Below, in pieces: positions 1 through 6,123 of a DNA stretch of 6,730 nt; position 1 is the stretch's first letter, and each line of letters starts with the position of its first letter. Source of the stretch: CAZCAQ01 sp964496905 (lineage in GTDB: Bacteria; Patescibacteriota; WWE3; UBA101185; UBA10185); the NCBI GenBank assembly GCA_964496905.1, contig CAZCAQ010000019.1, positions 1 to 6,730 on the forward strand, written 5' to 3'. The translations under genes and the position numbers were made by a program. The notes beneath the pieces were generated by a model. The model searched no databases and was not told the origin of the DNA. It saw only the letters and a program-made list of their open reading frames with translations.

Positions 1-744
1 GCGTTTTTGATAGTTCTATTTGCTTCATATCTGCACATTGACGTTGTAAAAGCAGTCATAGGGGTGTTACTCTGTATGGCTCTTTTTATTTTGGGGCCAC
101 TTCTTTCGGCAAATTATATAGAAACCGAATCATATAAATACATTTTGTCGGTGACATTAGGTATTGGAATTTTTCTTGGATTTGTTGTTATTTTGCAACC
201 TGCACTAGGACTACTAATAAGCACTATAGCAACACTTTTGTTGTTTTTTACGGCAAGTAATATTAAACGAATTTACAAAAATCAAGTAACAATTGATTTG
301 AGGATAATTTTTGAACGCTATATTTTAACAGTGTTTTTTGTTTTTTCAGCCGTTTGTGCAGCATGTTTACTAACATACTATCCTCAAATTGAAGACAAAT
401 TGGTTCAAGAATCAACAGCTCGTGTTGAACAGTATCTGAGAAACACAACTTTAACTTCATTTGAGATTTTTGGGCGACCAATAGAAATTAATGCTTCTGC
501 ACTTGGAATCGATACACGCATAAATCTTGTCGTAGTTCAAAAAATTCGTGATTACTCTTTGTATATTGTCGCTGTAATGTCGCTTGTGGCACTTCTTGGT
601 TTTGGAACTATTTCACGAGTGCTTTGGTATTTTATAGGACTTATTTTGCCAGTTTTTTACAAGCTTTTGGTTAAGCGCAAATTTTATCATGTTGAGGTTA
701 TAACTGTGGAAAAACAAATATTGACAAGAAAAGCTCGGGACTAA
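1..744 (+). CDS. Multi-pass membrane protein of unknown function, 5'-partial
   Basis: The frame is open from base 1 and ends at TAA 742-744, so the gene probably begins upstream of the window; a TTG at base 7 is the first possible internal start. About 245 residues are visible. They include roughly six hydrophobic stretches (about residues 10-33, 45-63, 66-85, 105-125, 184-203 and 205-222, counted from the TTG). Between the fourth and fifth lies a polar domain of about 55 residues with a charged, Gln/Arg/Glu-rich segment, probably on one face of the membrane. The last 25 residues are basic and likely cytoplasmic. I recognise no family motif or catalytic signature, so no function is assigned. 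The thrS promoter lies within its final codons, so the two transcription units overlap by about 30 bases. It is a real gene on reading-frame length and hydrophobic patterning; its role is unknown. Confidence 0.75.
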   Translation, partial: AFLIVLFASYLHIDVVKAVIGVLLCMALFILGPLLSANYIETESYKYILSVTLGIGIFLGFVVILQPALGLLISTIATLLLFFTASNIKRIYKNQVTIDLRIIFERYILTVFFVFSAVCAACLLTYYPQIEDKLVQESTARVEQYLRNTTLTSFEIFGRPIEINASALGIDTRINLVVVQKIRDYSLYIVAVMSLVALLGFGTISRVLWYFIGLILPVFYKLLVKRKFYHVEVITVEKQILTRKARD

Positions 745-749
745 ATAAT
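721..749 (+). promoter_or_regulatory. Sigma-70-type promoter for the thr leader peptide and thrS operon
   Basis: A perfect -35 box TTGACA (721-726) is followed by a 17-base spacer and a -10 box AATAAT (744-749, 5 of 6 matches to TATAAT). Seven bases further on, the expected transcription start (756-757) coincides with the ATG of the leader peptide. The transcript would therefore be leaderless or carry one extra base. The promoter is embedded in the 3' end of the preceding membrane-protein gene. It is the best-matching promoter I found in the window. Confidence 0.75.
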
Positions 750-756
750 AACGACA

Positions 757-831
757 ATGATTAATGGATATGTAGTTTTTTTAGTAAATACAGACTCTAC
801 AACCACAGGCCCTTCTGGGGGTCTTAATTAA
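757..831 (+). CDS. Threonine-rich leader peptide of thrS (24 aa), probably translated from a leaderless mRNA
   Basis: ATG 757-759 to TAA 829-831 encodes 24 residues, with the stretch NTDSTTTG in the middle. Thr codons are at 790 (ACA), 799 (ACA), 802 (ACC) and 805 (ACA), which is four of 24 codons and three of them consecutive. The next gene, thrS, encodes the enzyme that charges tRNA-Thr. Runs of codons for the cognate amino acid are the hallmark of ribosome-stalling leader peptides (trpL, thrL, and pheM ahead of pheST). No SD precedes the ATG; instead the -10 box lies seven bases upstream, which suits leaderless initiation. The stop is 51 bases before the thrS ATG. The likely role is as a regulatory sensor of charged tRNA-Thr and not as a functional peptide. 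Codon content and promoter placement are seen directly; the regulatory role is inferred. A chance short ORF is the alternative. Confidence 0.65.
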   Translation: MINGYVVFLVNTDSTTTGPSGGLN

Positions 832-877
832 TGCAACTTATTTTAATACTTTTACCAATTTTAGATTAGTTTAGGAG
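792..877 (+). promoter_or_regulatory. Leader RNA with alternative pairings ahead of thrS
   Basis: Three pairings compete. (a) A local hairpin joins AGGCCC (807-812) and GGGTCT (819-824), six pairs with one G-U and a 6-base loop. (b) AGACTCT (792-798) can pair with GGGGTCT (818-824), seven pairs with two G-U. (c) CTTCTGGG (812-819) can pair with TTTAGGAG (870-877), eight pairs with four G-U, which would bury the thrS SD. All share bases just after the Thr codons, so a ribosome stalled there would block them. No hairpin with an adjoining U-run is present, so control of translation initiation seems likelier than transcription termination. The pairings are visible; their regulatory effect is inferred and the wobble-rich pairing (c) is weak. 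Confidence 0.35.
873..877 (+). promoter_or_regulatory. Ribosome binding site of thrS
   Basis: AGGAG lies five bases upstream of ATG 883. It fixes the thrS start and shows that this genome uses SD-led initiation for this gene, in contrast to the leader peptide just upstream. Confidence 0.8.
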
Positions 878-882
878 TTTAT

Positions 883-2652
883 ATGGCAAATCTGACAGAA
901 AAATTTAAAAATGACCCTTTTATGCCTTTGAGGCATACGGCTGAGCACATACTGCAAGGCGCAATGGAGGTATTGTATCCAGGAATTAAGCGCGTTATGG
1001 GACCTCCAATTGAAGAAGGCTTTTATTATGACTTTGACTTGGATCAAAGCATTAGCGAAGAAGCTTTTGAAAAAATTGAATCCGAAATGGCAAAAATCGT
1101 TGAGGCCGACATGCCAATGGTTTTAAGCGAAGTTTCCGTTGAAGAAGCTCGCAAGGTTTTTGCAGATAATCAGTACAAACTAGACATTTTGGATGAAATT
1201 AAGGCAAGAGGCGAAAAAGTTACTTTATACGCCATGGGCAACAAAGGCGACAAATATTACTATGTTGACCTTTGCGCAGGCCCTCACGTAAAAAGCACTG
1301 GAGAAGTTAAAGCGTTTAAACTTCTTAGTGTAGCGGGAGCTTATTACAAAGGCGATGAACACAATAAAATGCTTCAGCGTATTTATGGCACGGCTTTTGA
1401 GTCCAAAGAATCGTTAGAGAATTACCTGAATATGCTTGAGGAAGCAAAGAAGCGTGATCATCGTAAGATTGGTAAAGAACAAGAATTATTCATGTTCCAT
1501 GAGACTGCTCCTGGTAGTCCATACTGGCTTGAAAAAGGCCTAATAATGCTAAACGAACTCATCGACTTTTGGCGAGTAGAACACAAAGCGAGGGATTACC
1601 ACGAAATTGCGTCACCTCTGGTAAACAAAAAACACTTGTGGGAAATTTCTGGCCATTGGGATCACTACAAAGACGATATGTTTGTAGCCGATATGGGTGA
1701 AAACGAGGTATACGGTATAAAACCTATGAACTGCCCAAATGCAATGATAGTTTTTGGTTCAAGAACGCGCAGTTACAAAGACTTACCACTTAGACTATCG
1801 GACACTGACACGTTGCATAGGTATGAAAGATCTGGGACATTAAACGGCCTTCTCAGGGTAAGATCATTTAGACAAGATGACTCACATAACTTTATTACTG
1901 AAGATCAGATAGAAGATGAGTACAAAAGAATCTTTGAAATTGCTGAGTTATTTTATGGAATTTTTGGTCTAGACTTTACCTATCGACTTGGTACACGTCC
2001 CGAAGGGTTTTTGGGAGACATAGAAACCTGGAACAATGCCGAATCAATTCTTAAGAAAGTACTAGAATCAAGCGGCAGACCATATGTTGTTTTAGAAGGC
2101 GATGGTGCATTTTACGGACCTAAAATCGATATTCTTATGAAAGATGCCATAGGTAGAGATTGGCAAATGGGCACTCTTCAACTTGATTTTCAGTTACCAC
2201 GCCGATTCTCCCTGAAATATGTTGATAAAGATGGAACGGAGAAAAGCCCAGTTGTAATTCACCGAGTTATTTACGGTTCTCTCGAACGATTTTTAGGTAT
2301 TGTAATTGAACACTTTGCCGGAGCCTTTCCAGTGTGGCTAAGCCCTGTTCAGGTTGCTGTAATACCAGTAAGCGGAAAAAGCGTAGAATATGGCCAAAAA
2401 GTCACTGGAGAGCTTAAAAAGGCAGGTTTAAGGGTAGAACTGATGGACCGTGACGACACAATGCAAGCCAAAATTAGAGATGCTCAAAACCTAAAAATCC
2501 CATATATGATGATTCTTGGCGATAGGGAAGAACAAGCAGGTACAGTTAGCGTGAGACTGCGTTCGGGTGAAAACATGCAAGCCATAGATTTAGCCGAGGC
2601 TGTAAGCAAAATTAAGGGTATTTATTTGACCAAAAGCCTACAGTTGTGGTAA
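883..2652 (+). CDS. thrS: Threonine--tRNA ligase (ThrRS), TGS-less form
   Basis: This class II aminoacyl-tRNA synthetase charges tRNA-Thr with threonine in the cytoplasm. The 589-residue protein starts directly in the editing domain, with the HxxxH motif at H18/H22 and the matching C131 and H135 in DLCAGPH; these correspond to the zinc-like editing pocket that clears Ser-tRNA-Thr. The catalytic core runs from about 200 to 480. It has the three expected zinc ligands C284 (KPMNCPN), H335 (RQDDSH) and H460 (VIHR), motif 2 around HRYERSG/LLRVRSF (312-329) and motif 3 GSLERFLG (465-472). The C-terminal anticodon-binding domain spans about 485-580. E. coli ThrRS has 642 residues; the roughly 50-60 missing ones are the N-terminal TGS domain, and an SD before ATG 883 shows this is the true start. 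It heads an operon with infC, rpmI and rplT and follows a Thr-rich leader peptide. All key residues are intact. Confidence 0.97.
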   Translation: MANLTEKFKNDPFMPLRHTAEHILQGAMEVLYPGIKRVMGPPIEEGFYYDFDLDQSISEEAFEKIESEMAKIVEADMPMVLSEVSVEEARKVFADNQYKLDILDEIKARGEKVTLYAMGNKGDKYYYVDLCAGPHVKSTGEVKAFKLLSVAGAYYKGDEHNKMLQRIYGTAFESKESLENYLNMLEEAKKRDHRKIGKEQELFMFHETAPGSPYWLEKGLIMLNELIDFWRVEHKARDYHEIASPLVNKKHLWEISGHWDHYKDDMFVADMGENEVYGIKPMNCPNAMIVFGSRTRSYKDLPLRLSDTDTLHRYERSGTLNGLLRVRSFRQDDSHNFITEDQIEDEYKRIFEIAELFYGIFGLDFTYRLGTRPEGFLGDIETWNNAESILKKVLESSGRPYVVLEGDGAFYGPKIDILMKDAIGRDWQMGTLQLDFQLPRRFSLKYVDKDGTEKSPVVIHRVIYGSLERFLGIVIEHFAGAFPVWLSPVQVAVIPVSGKSVEYGQKVTGELKKAGLRVELMDRDDTMQAKIRDAQNLKIPYMMILGDREEQAGTVSVRLRSGENMQAIDLAEAVSKIKGIYLTKSLQLW

Positions 2653-2665
2653 TTTGGTTGGGTTC

Positions 2666-2671
2666 AGGAGG
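2666..2671 (+). promoter_or_regulatory. Ribosome binding site of infC (decides a non-canonical start)
   Basis: A perfect AGGAGG lies 13 bases after the thrS stop. Five bases (2672-2676) separate it from ATA 2677, the only in-frame codon at proper spacing for the IF3 frame. An out-of-frame ATG at 2673 is only one base from the SD and opens just nine codons. Confidence 0.8.
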
Positions 2672-2676
2672 AATGT

Positions 2677-3180
2677 ATAACAGCAAAAAGTTATTTAATT
2701 AACAATAGAATACGAGCACGCGAGCTAAGAGTATTAACAGCAGACGGGGAAAATCTTGGAGTACTTCCGCTTGATAAGGCTTTAACAGAAGCTAGAAACA
2801 GGGAACTGGATCTTGTAATAATTGCTGAAGGTGCAACGCCTCCGGTGGCCAAGATACTAGACTTTAACAAGTACTTGTACGAGGAAAATAAAAAATCCTC
2901 TAGCACAAAGACAAAAAAGAGTGAGTTAAAAGAATTTAAGTTTGGCCCAGCAATTGCAGACGGTGACCTAAATACCAGAATTCGACGAGCAAGGGATTTC
3001 CTTACTGAGAAAAATCAGGTAAAATTCACTGTGCAGTTAAAGGGAAGGCAACTAGCTTATCCGCAAATAGCTTATGAAAAGCTAAAAAGGGTGATTGAAG
3101 AACTAAACGAAGTTGCAAAACCAGATGGTGAAATTAAAGCTAGAGGACCGTTTATTTTTGTAACTATGCTGCCTAAATAA
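2677..3180 (+). CDS. infC: Translation initiation factor IF-3, predicted AUA start
   Basis: IF3 binds the 30S subunit, prevents premature 50S joining and checks the start codon and initiator tRNA. The 167-residue product has the N-domain (INNRIRARELRVL near residue 8, then GENLGVLPLDKAL and a PPVAKILDF motif), a lysine-rich linker (about 74-86), and the C-domain ending in KARGPFIFVTMLPK. Its length matches the family (about 170-180). Between the thrS stop and residue 56 the frame has no ATG, GTG or TTG. The first canonical codon, GTG 2845, would delete most of the N-domain. ATA 2677, five bases after AGGAGG, is therefore the best start. E. coli infC uses AUU, and IF3 represses such starts, giving autoregulation; the same logic is likely here. 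An alternative is ATG 2673 plus a one-base error in the A-run at 2685-2689. The stop TAA is one base before rpmI. Confidence 0.93.
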   Translation: MTAKSYLINNRIRARELRVLTADGENLGVLPLDKALTEARNRELDLVIIAEGATPPVAKILDFNKYLYEENKKSSSTKTKKSELKEFKFGPAIADGDLNTRIRRARDFLTEKNQVKFTVQLKGRQLAYPQIAYEKLKRVIEELNEVAKPDGEIKARGPFIFVTMLPK

Positions 3181-3181
3181 A

Positions 3182-3397
3182 ATGACTAAACAAAAAACAC
3201 ATAAATCGTTGTCAAAACGCATAAAAATATCAAAAAGCGGTAAAATAATGACCAAAGCAATTAGAACAGGTCACTTAAAATCAAAGTGGTCAACAAATAA
3301 AAAATTTAGAAAACAAGGCTATTTTGAACAAGAAACAGCAGGCTACATTAGCAAATTTAAAAAGTTACTGCCAGGATCAAAGATAAAGAATTCGTGA
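3182..3397 (+). CDS. rpmI: Large ribosomal subunit protein bL35
   Basis: A 71-residue, very basic protein with the bL35 pattern: KTHKSLSKRIKISKSGKI at the N-terminus, RTGHLKSKWSTNKK in the middle and a KLLP motif near the C-terminus. It is a structural protein of the 50S subunit. Its ATG is one base after the infC stop and has no separate SD, so translation is probably coupled to infC. Slightly longer than the usual 64-66 residues. The TGA stop lies inside a hairpin (3394-3409). The order infC-rpmI-rplT is the standard one. Confidence 0.96.
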   Translation: MTKQKTHKSLSKRIKISKSGKIMTKAIRTGHLKSKWSTNKKFRKQGYFEQETAGYISKFKKLLPGSKIKNS

Positions 3398-3416
3398 GCT
3401 AAAGCTCACTCTTCTT
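3386..3416 (+). promoter_or_regulatory. Hairpin over the rpmI stop codon, possible attenuator or mRNA processing/protein site
   Basis: GTGAGC (3394-3399) and GCTCAC (3404-3409) form a perfect 6-bp stem with a TAAA loop. AAGAA (3386-3390) and TTCTT (3412-3416) can extend it across a small internal loop. The rpmI TGA is part of the stem. The 3' side is followed by TCTTCTT and not a clean U-run, so it is at best a weak terminator. rplT, 27 bases further on, lacks a recognisable SD. A role in tuning rplT relative to rpmI, or as an L20-responsive site, is speculation. Confidence 0.45.
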
Positions 3417-3436
3417 GGTCCAAAAAAGACTAACAA

Positions 3437-3784
3437 ATGACAAGAGTAAAAGGTGGCGCAGCCCGTCACAGAAAACATAGAAATACCTTAACAGCAGCAA
3501 AAGGCTACAGAGGAACAAGAAACAGGCTCTTTAAAAGAGCCCATGAAGCTGTATTAAGATCAGGCGAACACGCATTTACAGGTAGAAAGCAACGTCGCAG
3601 AGATTTGCGAAGACTTTGGATAGTTAGAATAAATGCAGCAGTATCTCAATACGACATGAACTACAGCACTTTTATGAAAAAGCTCAAAGACTCAAACATT
3701 GTGCTTGATAGAAAAATATTGTCTCAAATGGCAATTGACGATAAAACAGGCTTTGAGGCCTTAGTTAAGCAAGTTAATGCTTAA
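3437..3784 (+). CDS. rplT: Large ribosomal subunit protein bL20
   Basis: A 115-residue basic protein matching bL20 throughout: an N-terminal TRVKGGAARHRKHRNTL stretch, AAKGYRGTRNRLFKRAHEAV, RKQRRRDLRRLWIVRINAA (the rRNA-contacting helix) and a globular C-terminal domain with LDRKILSQMAIDD and FEALVKQ. bL20 is an early 50S assembly protein, and in other bacteria it represses its own operon by binding mRNA. The start ATG follows a 39-base gap from rpmI and has no clear SD. Length agrees with the usual 115-120 residues. It is the last gene of the operon and converges on a minus-strand gene eight bases away. Confidence 0.97.
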   Translation: MTRVKGGAARHRKHRNTLTAAKGYRGTRNRLFKRAHEAVLRSGEHAFTGRKQRRRDLRRLWIVRINAAVSQYDMNYSTFMKKLKDSNIVLDRKILSQMAIDDKTGFEALVKQVNA

Positions 3785-3812
3785 AGTTTTAATTAGCGAT
3801 TTATAACTTTTT
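3783..3812 (+). terminator. Possible weak terminator after rplT
   Basis: AAAGTTtTAA (3783-3792) can pair with TTAtAACTTT (3801-3810) with one mismatch and an 8-base loop, followed by TT, giving a TTTTT run at 3808-3812. The stem is entirely A/T apart from one G-C pair, so it is unstable. It overlaps the 3' end of the converging minus-strand gene and could serve both directions. No better terminator is visible for the operon. Confidence 0.3.
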
Positions 3813-4827
3813 CGACTCTTTCAGTAGTTAAAATTTTATTAAGCAGTACACGAGGCTTTAAGATAAAAAAGCTAAGTGTAGTTAAGCCCAATACAAAAAA
3901 GTAACCCAGCAAAAAACCTACTCCAGAAGATATTATTACAGGAAATTTGATTTTTTTGGCTATGGTTTCTTCACTAACAGGTGTAATGTTTCTTAATGCA
4001 GCATAAAGTGAATACAAAAATGCAATGTTTAGTAAAGGAGTTCCAAGTGCAAATAATAGTGATAATAGCTGAGGAAGATAAACAGTAAAGACAGCACGCA
4101 TAAAAGATTCGCGGGCAAACAATGATCCAATAAACTCAAAAGGCTCATTAATCAAAAAGATTAAAAGCATAGCTAAAACAACCATTGTAAAGTAAAACAT
4201 TAATATCTTGCCGACAGTGCTTAAAACACGTCCTTTTGTTATATTAATTACTATAAAAAGTGGGGAAAGTCCTGTTTTGTTTTCTAATACAGAAGCATAA
4301 GGTACCAATAAAACTAAAAAAGACAACCCAGTTAAAACAAAAAGCATGGGTGTCGTAAGCAAAACAAAATACTTGGAAAAACTTACAAGAATAAGTGATA
4401 ACCCAAATGCAAGTAAAATACCACCAAATACCAATGTAAAAGTAAAAATGTTAGTAAGAGCCAATCGAAATGAGCCCAAAAAAGAGTGGCCAATTGCGTC
4501 AAAACTGCCAGAACCCTGGGCAACGACTAACACTAAAGATTTAAACTTAAAGGCCAAATGATAGAAAAACCCAAAAATTGCTAGAGCAAAAGCAATAGCT
4601 AAAAGAAGGAGGGAAAGTGTAAGATCAGCTTTGGAATTGGCATCTATTACAAAAGCTGAAAAAACACCTAATGGAAGTAAAAATGCAAAAAGTATAAAAA
4701 CTGCCAAAAGCGAGCTTAATCCACTGGTGATTATAAGTTTTACAAAATTGTGTATTACAAGACCTAAAGATTGTCTAAAAAGATAACTAAAAGGCTGTAG
4801 ATTTGCATTTGCTTGAGTTGAATTCAC
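3793..4827 (-). CDS. Polytopic membrane protein (344 aa), paralogue of the adjacent 372-aa gene
   Basis: The protein has about seven hydrophobic segments (about residues 28-58, 68-90, 125-152, 157-180, 204-226, 243-272 and 297-325) and no obvious signal peptide or soluble domain. The N-terminus begins with a polar stretch ending in FSYLFRQSLG. The same pattern (FDVYFKQSVG) opens the neighbouring gene, and both share FLY-[SA]-[LM]-Y before the last membrane segment, so the two are tandem paralogues. I cannot name the family with confidence; it loosely resembles small-genome membrane proteins built of repeated helical pairs with a starting amphipathic helix. The start is GTG 4825-4827. No SD precedes it; instead a perfect TATAAT ends six bases upstream, so the mRNA is probably leaderless. 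Function unknown; transport or envelope maintenance is only a guess. Confidence 0.85.
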   Translation of the reverse strand: MNSTQANANLQPFSYLFRQSLGLVIHNFVKLIITSGLSSLLAVFILFAFLLPLGVFSAFVIDANSKADLTLSLLLLAIAFALAIFGFFYHLAFKFKSLVLVVAQGSGSFDAIGHSFLGSFRLALTNIFTFTLVFGGILLAFGLSLILVSFSKYFVLLTTPMLFVLTGLSFLVLLVPYASVLENKTGLSPLFIVINITKGRVLSTVGKILMFYFTMVVLAMLLIFLINEPFEFIGSLFARESFMRAVFTVYLPQLLSLLFALGTPLLNIAFLYSLYAALRNITPVSEETIAKKIKFPVIISSGVGFLLGYFFVLGLTTLSFFILKPRVLLNKILTTERVEKVINR

Positions 4828-4833
4828 ATGGAC

Positions 4834-4862
4834 ATTATAAAGCTAAGCACAAATAATGCAAA
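4834..4862 (-). promoter_or_regulatory. Promoter of the 344-aa membrane gene, leaderless configuration
   Basis: Read on the minus strand, TATAAT (4839-4834) lies six bases before the GTG start at 4827, so transcription should begin at the start codon. With a 17-base spacer, the -35 position holds TTTGCA (4862-4857, 4 of 6 matches). No SD-like sequence exists between. The promoter sits in the 64-base gap after the upstream 372-aa gene, for which I see no terminator. Confidence 0.6.
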
Positions 4863-4891
4863 TATTATAGGCCTCTAACACTGCTTGGACT

Positions 4892-6010
4892 TTATTGAGG
4901 CATTTTTGGATAAACAGGCTGCTGATTTGTATTGATGTTGTAGTTTACATCCACTTCACCGTTGTTAATTTTATTCTTCATAAGATTTGGATTTTTTGAT
5001 TCTTCTTCAAAAAAGCGCTGTATCTGCTTAAATCCATCTTTTTCAATAAAAACTTTGCTACCAATTCCTATAGCTGCAAAAATTCCTATAAAGGCAATAA
5101 AACCAACAGTAGCGAATATGTACAAAAAGGGCTTTCCAGCTGGTGCGTAGACCTCTGGACGAGGTTTTTTTTCAAGTATATCTTTGTACATAGCATACAA
5201 AAAAGTAAAGGTGAGCATTCCTCCAATTAATTGAACAAAAGTGTTTGATACTATACGAACAAAGTAGGCTACTAAGCTAAAGCTTTCTGAAAAAGTACCC
5301 AATAGAGTCAATGGCGTTACTAACATGGAAACTAACATAGAAATCCCTATAACTATTATGGCTAAAACAAATGACCTTCCCCATATTCCCAAAAAGTTGT
5401 TCTTTACTAAGCGATAGCTCTCAGCAAGGGCGTTTATACCTGTTATCCCTTGACTAAGTGTTATGTACTCAGCAAATTTAAAATATGCCAAAACTAGGAA
5501 TGACACCAAGAATAGCGGAATTAATATAAACAAAGATAGAACTAGAACAGGCGTACCTACGGAGTAGGACAGACCGGACAACACACCTCCAATTATTAAT
5601 AAAGTCAAAATATATCCCCAAGCAACTGCTCCATACAAAAATCGAGTTTTAAATAAGCTGCCAGAAGTTGCAAAAGATTTTTCAAAAGCGTGCAATGCAC
5701 TCATTTTCTCGTCAACAATAAGATAGTAAGATTTGGTAAAGACAGTTGACATATATGTAAGCGCTAAAATCAACAATACCAAACATAAAACGCCAATGCT
5801 CAGGTAAACGTCTAAAGTCGCCCCTCTTGCAGTCACAGACAAAAAGCCAAGAACAGCAGTTGGTAAAAAAAACAGCATAGCTATAACACCATTAAGCAAA
5901 ATGCCAAACAAGTATAGGCCTACAAAACTCCATAAATGAGTTTTAAAATAACCTACTGACTGCTTAAAATAGACATCGAAAGAGTTAAGTTGAGCTTTAT
6001 TTGTATCCAT
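4892..6010 (-). CDS. Polytopic membrane protein (372 aa) with Asn-rich C-terminal tail
   Basis: About seven hydrophobic segments are visible (about residues 27-58, 68-92, 122-148, 150-178, 208-235, 245-275 and 295-318). They follow a short polar N-terminus with FDVYFKQSVG, the mark it shares with the downstream 344-aa paralogue. Unlike that paralogue it ends in a hydrophilic tail of about 54 residues (319-372), acidic and basic at first, then rich in Asn, Gln and Pro. A motif FLYAMYKDIL precedes the last membrane segment, as FLYSLYAAL does in the paralogue. No catalytic motif is seen and I do not recognise the family. The ATG start at 6010 has no SD; a -10-like element ends five or six bases upstream, consistent with a leaderless mRNA. 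The gene lies 64 bases upstream of its paralogue on the same strand. Confidence 0.87.
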   Translation of the reverse strand: MDTNKAQLNSFDVYFKQSVGYFKTHLWSFVGLYLFGILLNGVIAMLFFLPTAVLGFLSVTARGATLDVYLSIGVLCLVLLILALTYMSTVFTKSYYLIVDEKMSALHAFEKSFATSGSLFKTRFLYGAVAWGYILTLLIIGGVLSGLSYSVGTPVLVLSLFILIPLFLVSFLVLAYFKFAEYITLSQGITGINALAESYRLVKNNFLGIWGRSFVLAIIVIGISMLVSMLVTPLTLLGTFSESFSLVAYFVRIVSNTFVQLIGGMLTFTFLYAMYKDILEKKPRPEVYAPAGKPFLYIFATVGFIAFIGIFAAIGIGSKVFIEKDGFKQIQRFFEEESKNPNLMKNKINNGEVDVNYNINTNQQPVYPKMPQ

Positions 6011-6015
6011 ATATC

Positions 6016-6044
6016 AATATTATTATTATTTTGGGAATTGTAAA
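6016..6044 (-). promoter_or_regulatory. Promoter of the 372-aa membrane gene, probably leaderless
   Basis: On the minus strand, TTTACA (6044-6039, 5 of 6 matches to the -35 consensus) is followed after 16 or 17 bases by TAATAT or AATATT (4 of 6 each) within an AAT-repeat. The box ends five or six bases before ATG 6010. The repetitive A/T sequence makes the exact -10 uncertain. There is no SD between it and the ATG. Confidence 0.45.
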
Positions 6045-6075
6045 TAGGAACGAAATTGCTACAGTGCTTTAATAG

Positions 6076-6114
6076 AAAAACTCCGCGACTGCATTTTCTG
6101 CTAAAATCGCGGAG
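6076..6114 (-). terminator. Rho-independent terminator of the 114-aa membrane gene
   Basis: CTCCGCGA (6081-6088) and TCGCGGAG (6107-6114) form a perfect, GC-rich 8-bp stem around an 18-base loop, which can itself pair GCA (6091-6093) with TGC (6099-6101). Read on the minus strand the stem is followed at once by TTTTT (6080-6076). It lies 10 bases after the stop of the minus-strand gene ending at 6124 and separates that gene from the next promoter. Confidence 0.8.
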
Positions 6115-6123
6115 ATTTTGGAA

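Noticed and set aside
745..882. T-box riboswitch upstream of thrS.
   Set aside because: The conserved T-box sequence (AGGGTGGNACCGCG-like) is absent and the 138-base gap is too short for stem I plus the antiterminator.
2673..2702. A nine-codon ATG frame between the infC SD and its coding region.
   Set aside because: It lies one base from the SD, is out of frame with IF3 and ends quickly. It matters only if the A-run 2685-2689 holds a sequencing error.
2691..2906. Minus-strand frame opposite infC, and similar frames opposite other genes (263-481, 4346-4561, 4962-5150).
   Set aside because: Each is fully inside a well-supported gene on the other strand and shows low-complexity, family-less translations.
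3395..3436. Reading the rpmI TGA as glycine would extend bL35 by about 13 residues to a TAA just before rplT, as in UGA-recoded CPR lineages.
   Set aside because: thrS, infC and rplT contain no in-frame TGA, and bL35 is already of full length at this TGA. The normal code explains everything.
4864..4869. A second TATAAT on the minus strand upstream of the 344-aa gene.
   Set aside because: No -35-like hexamer at 16-18 bases and no sensible distance to a start; the TATAAT at 4839-4834 fits far better.
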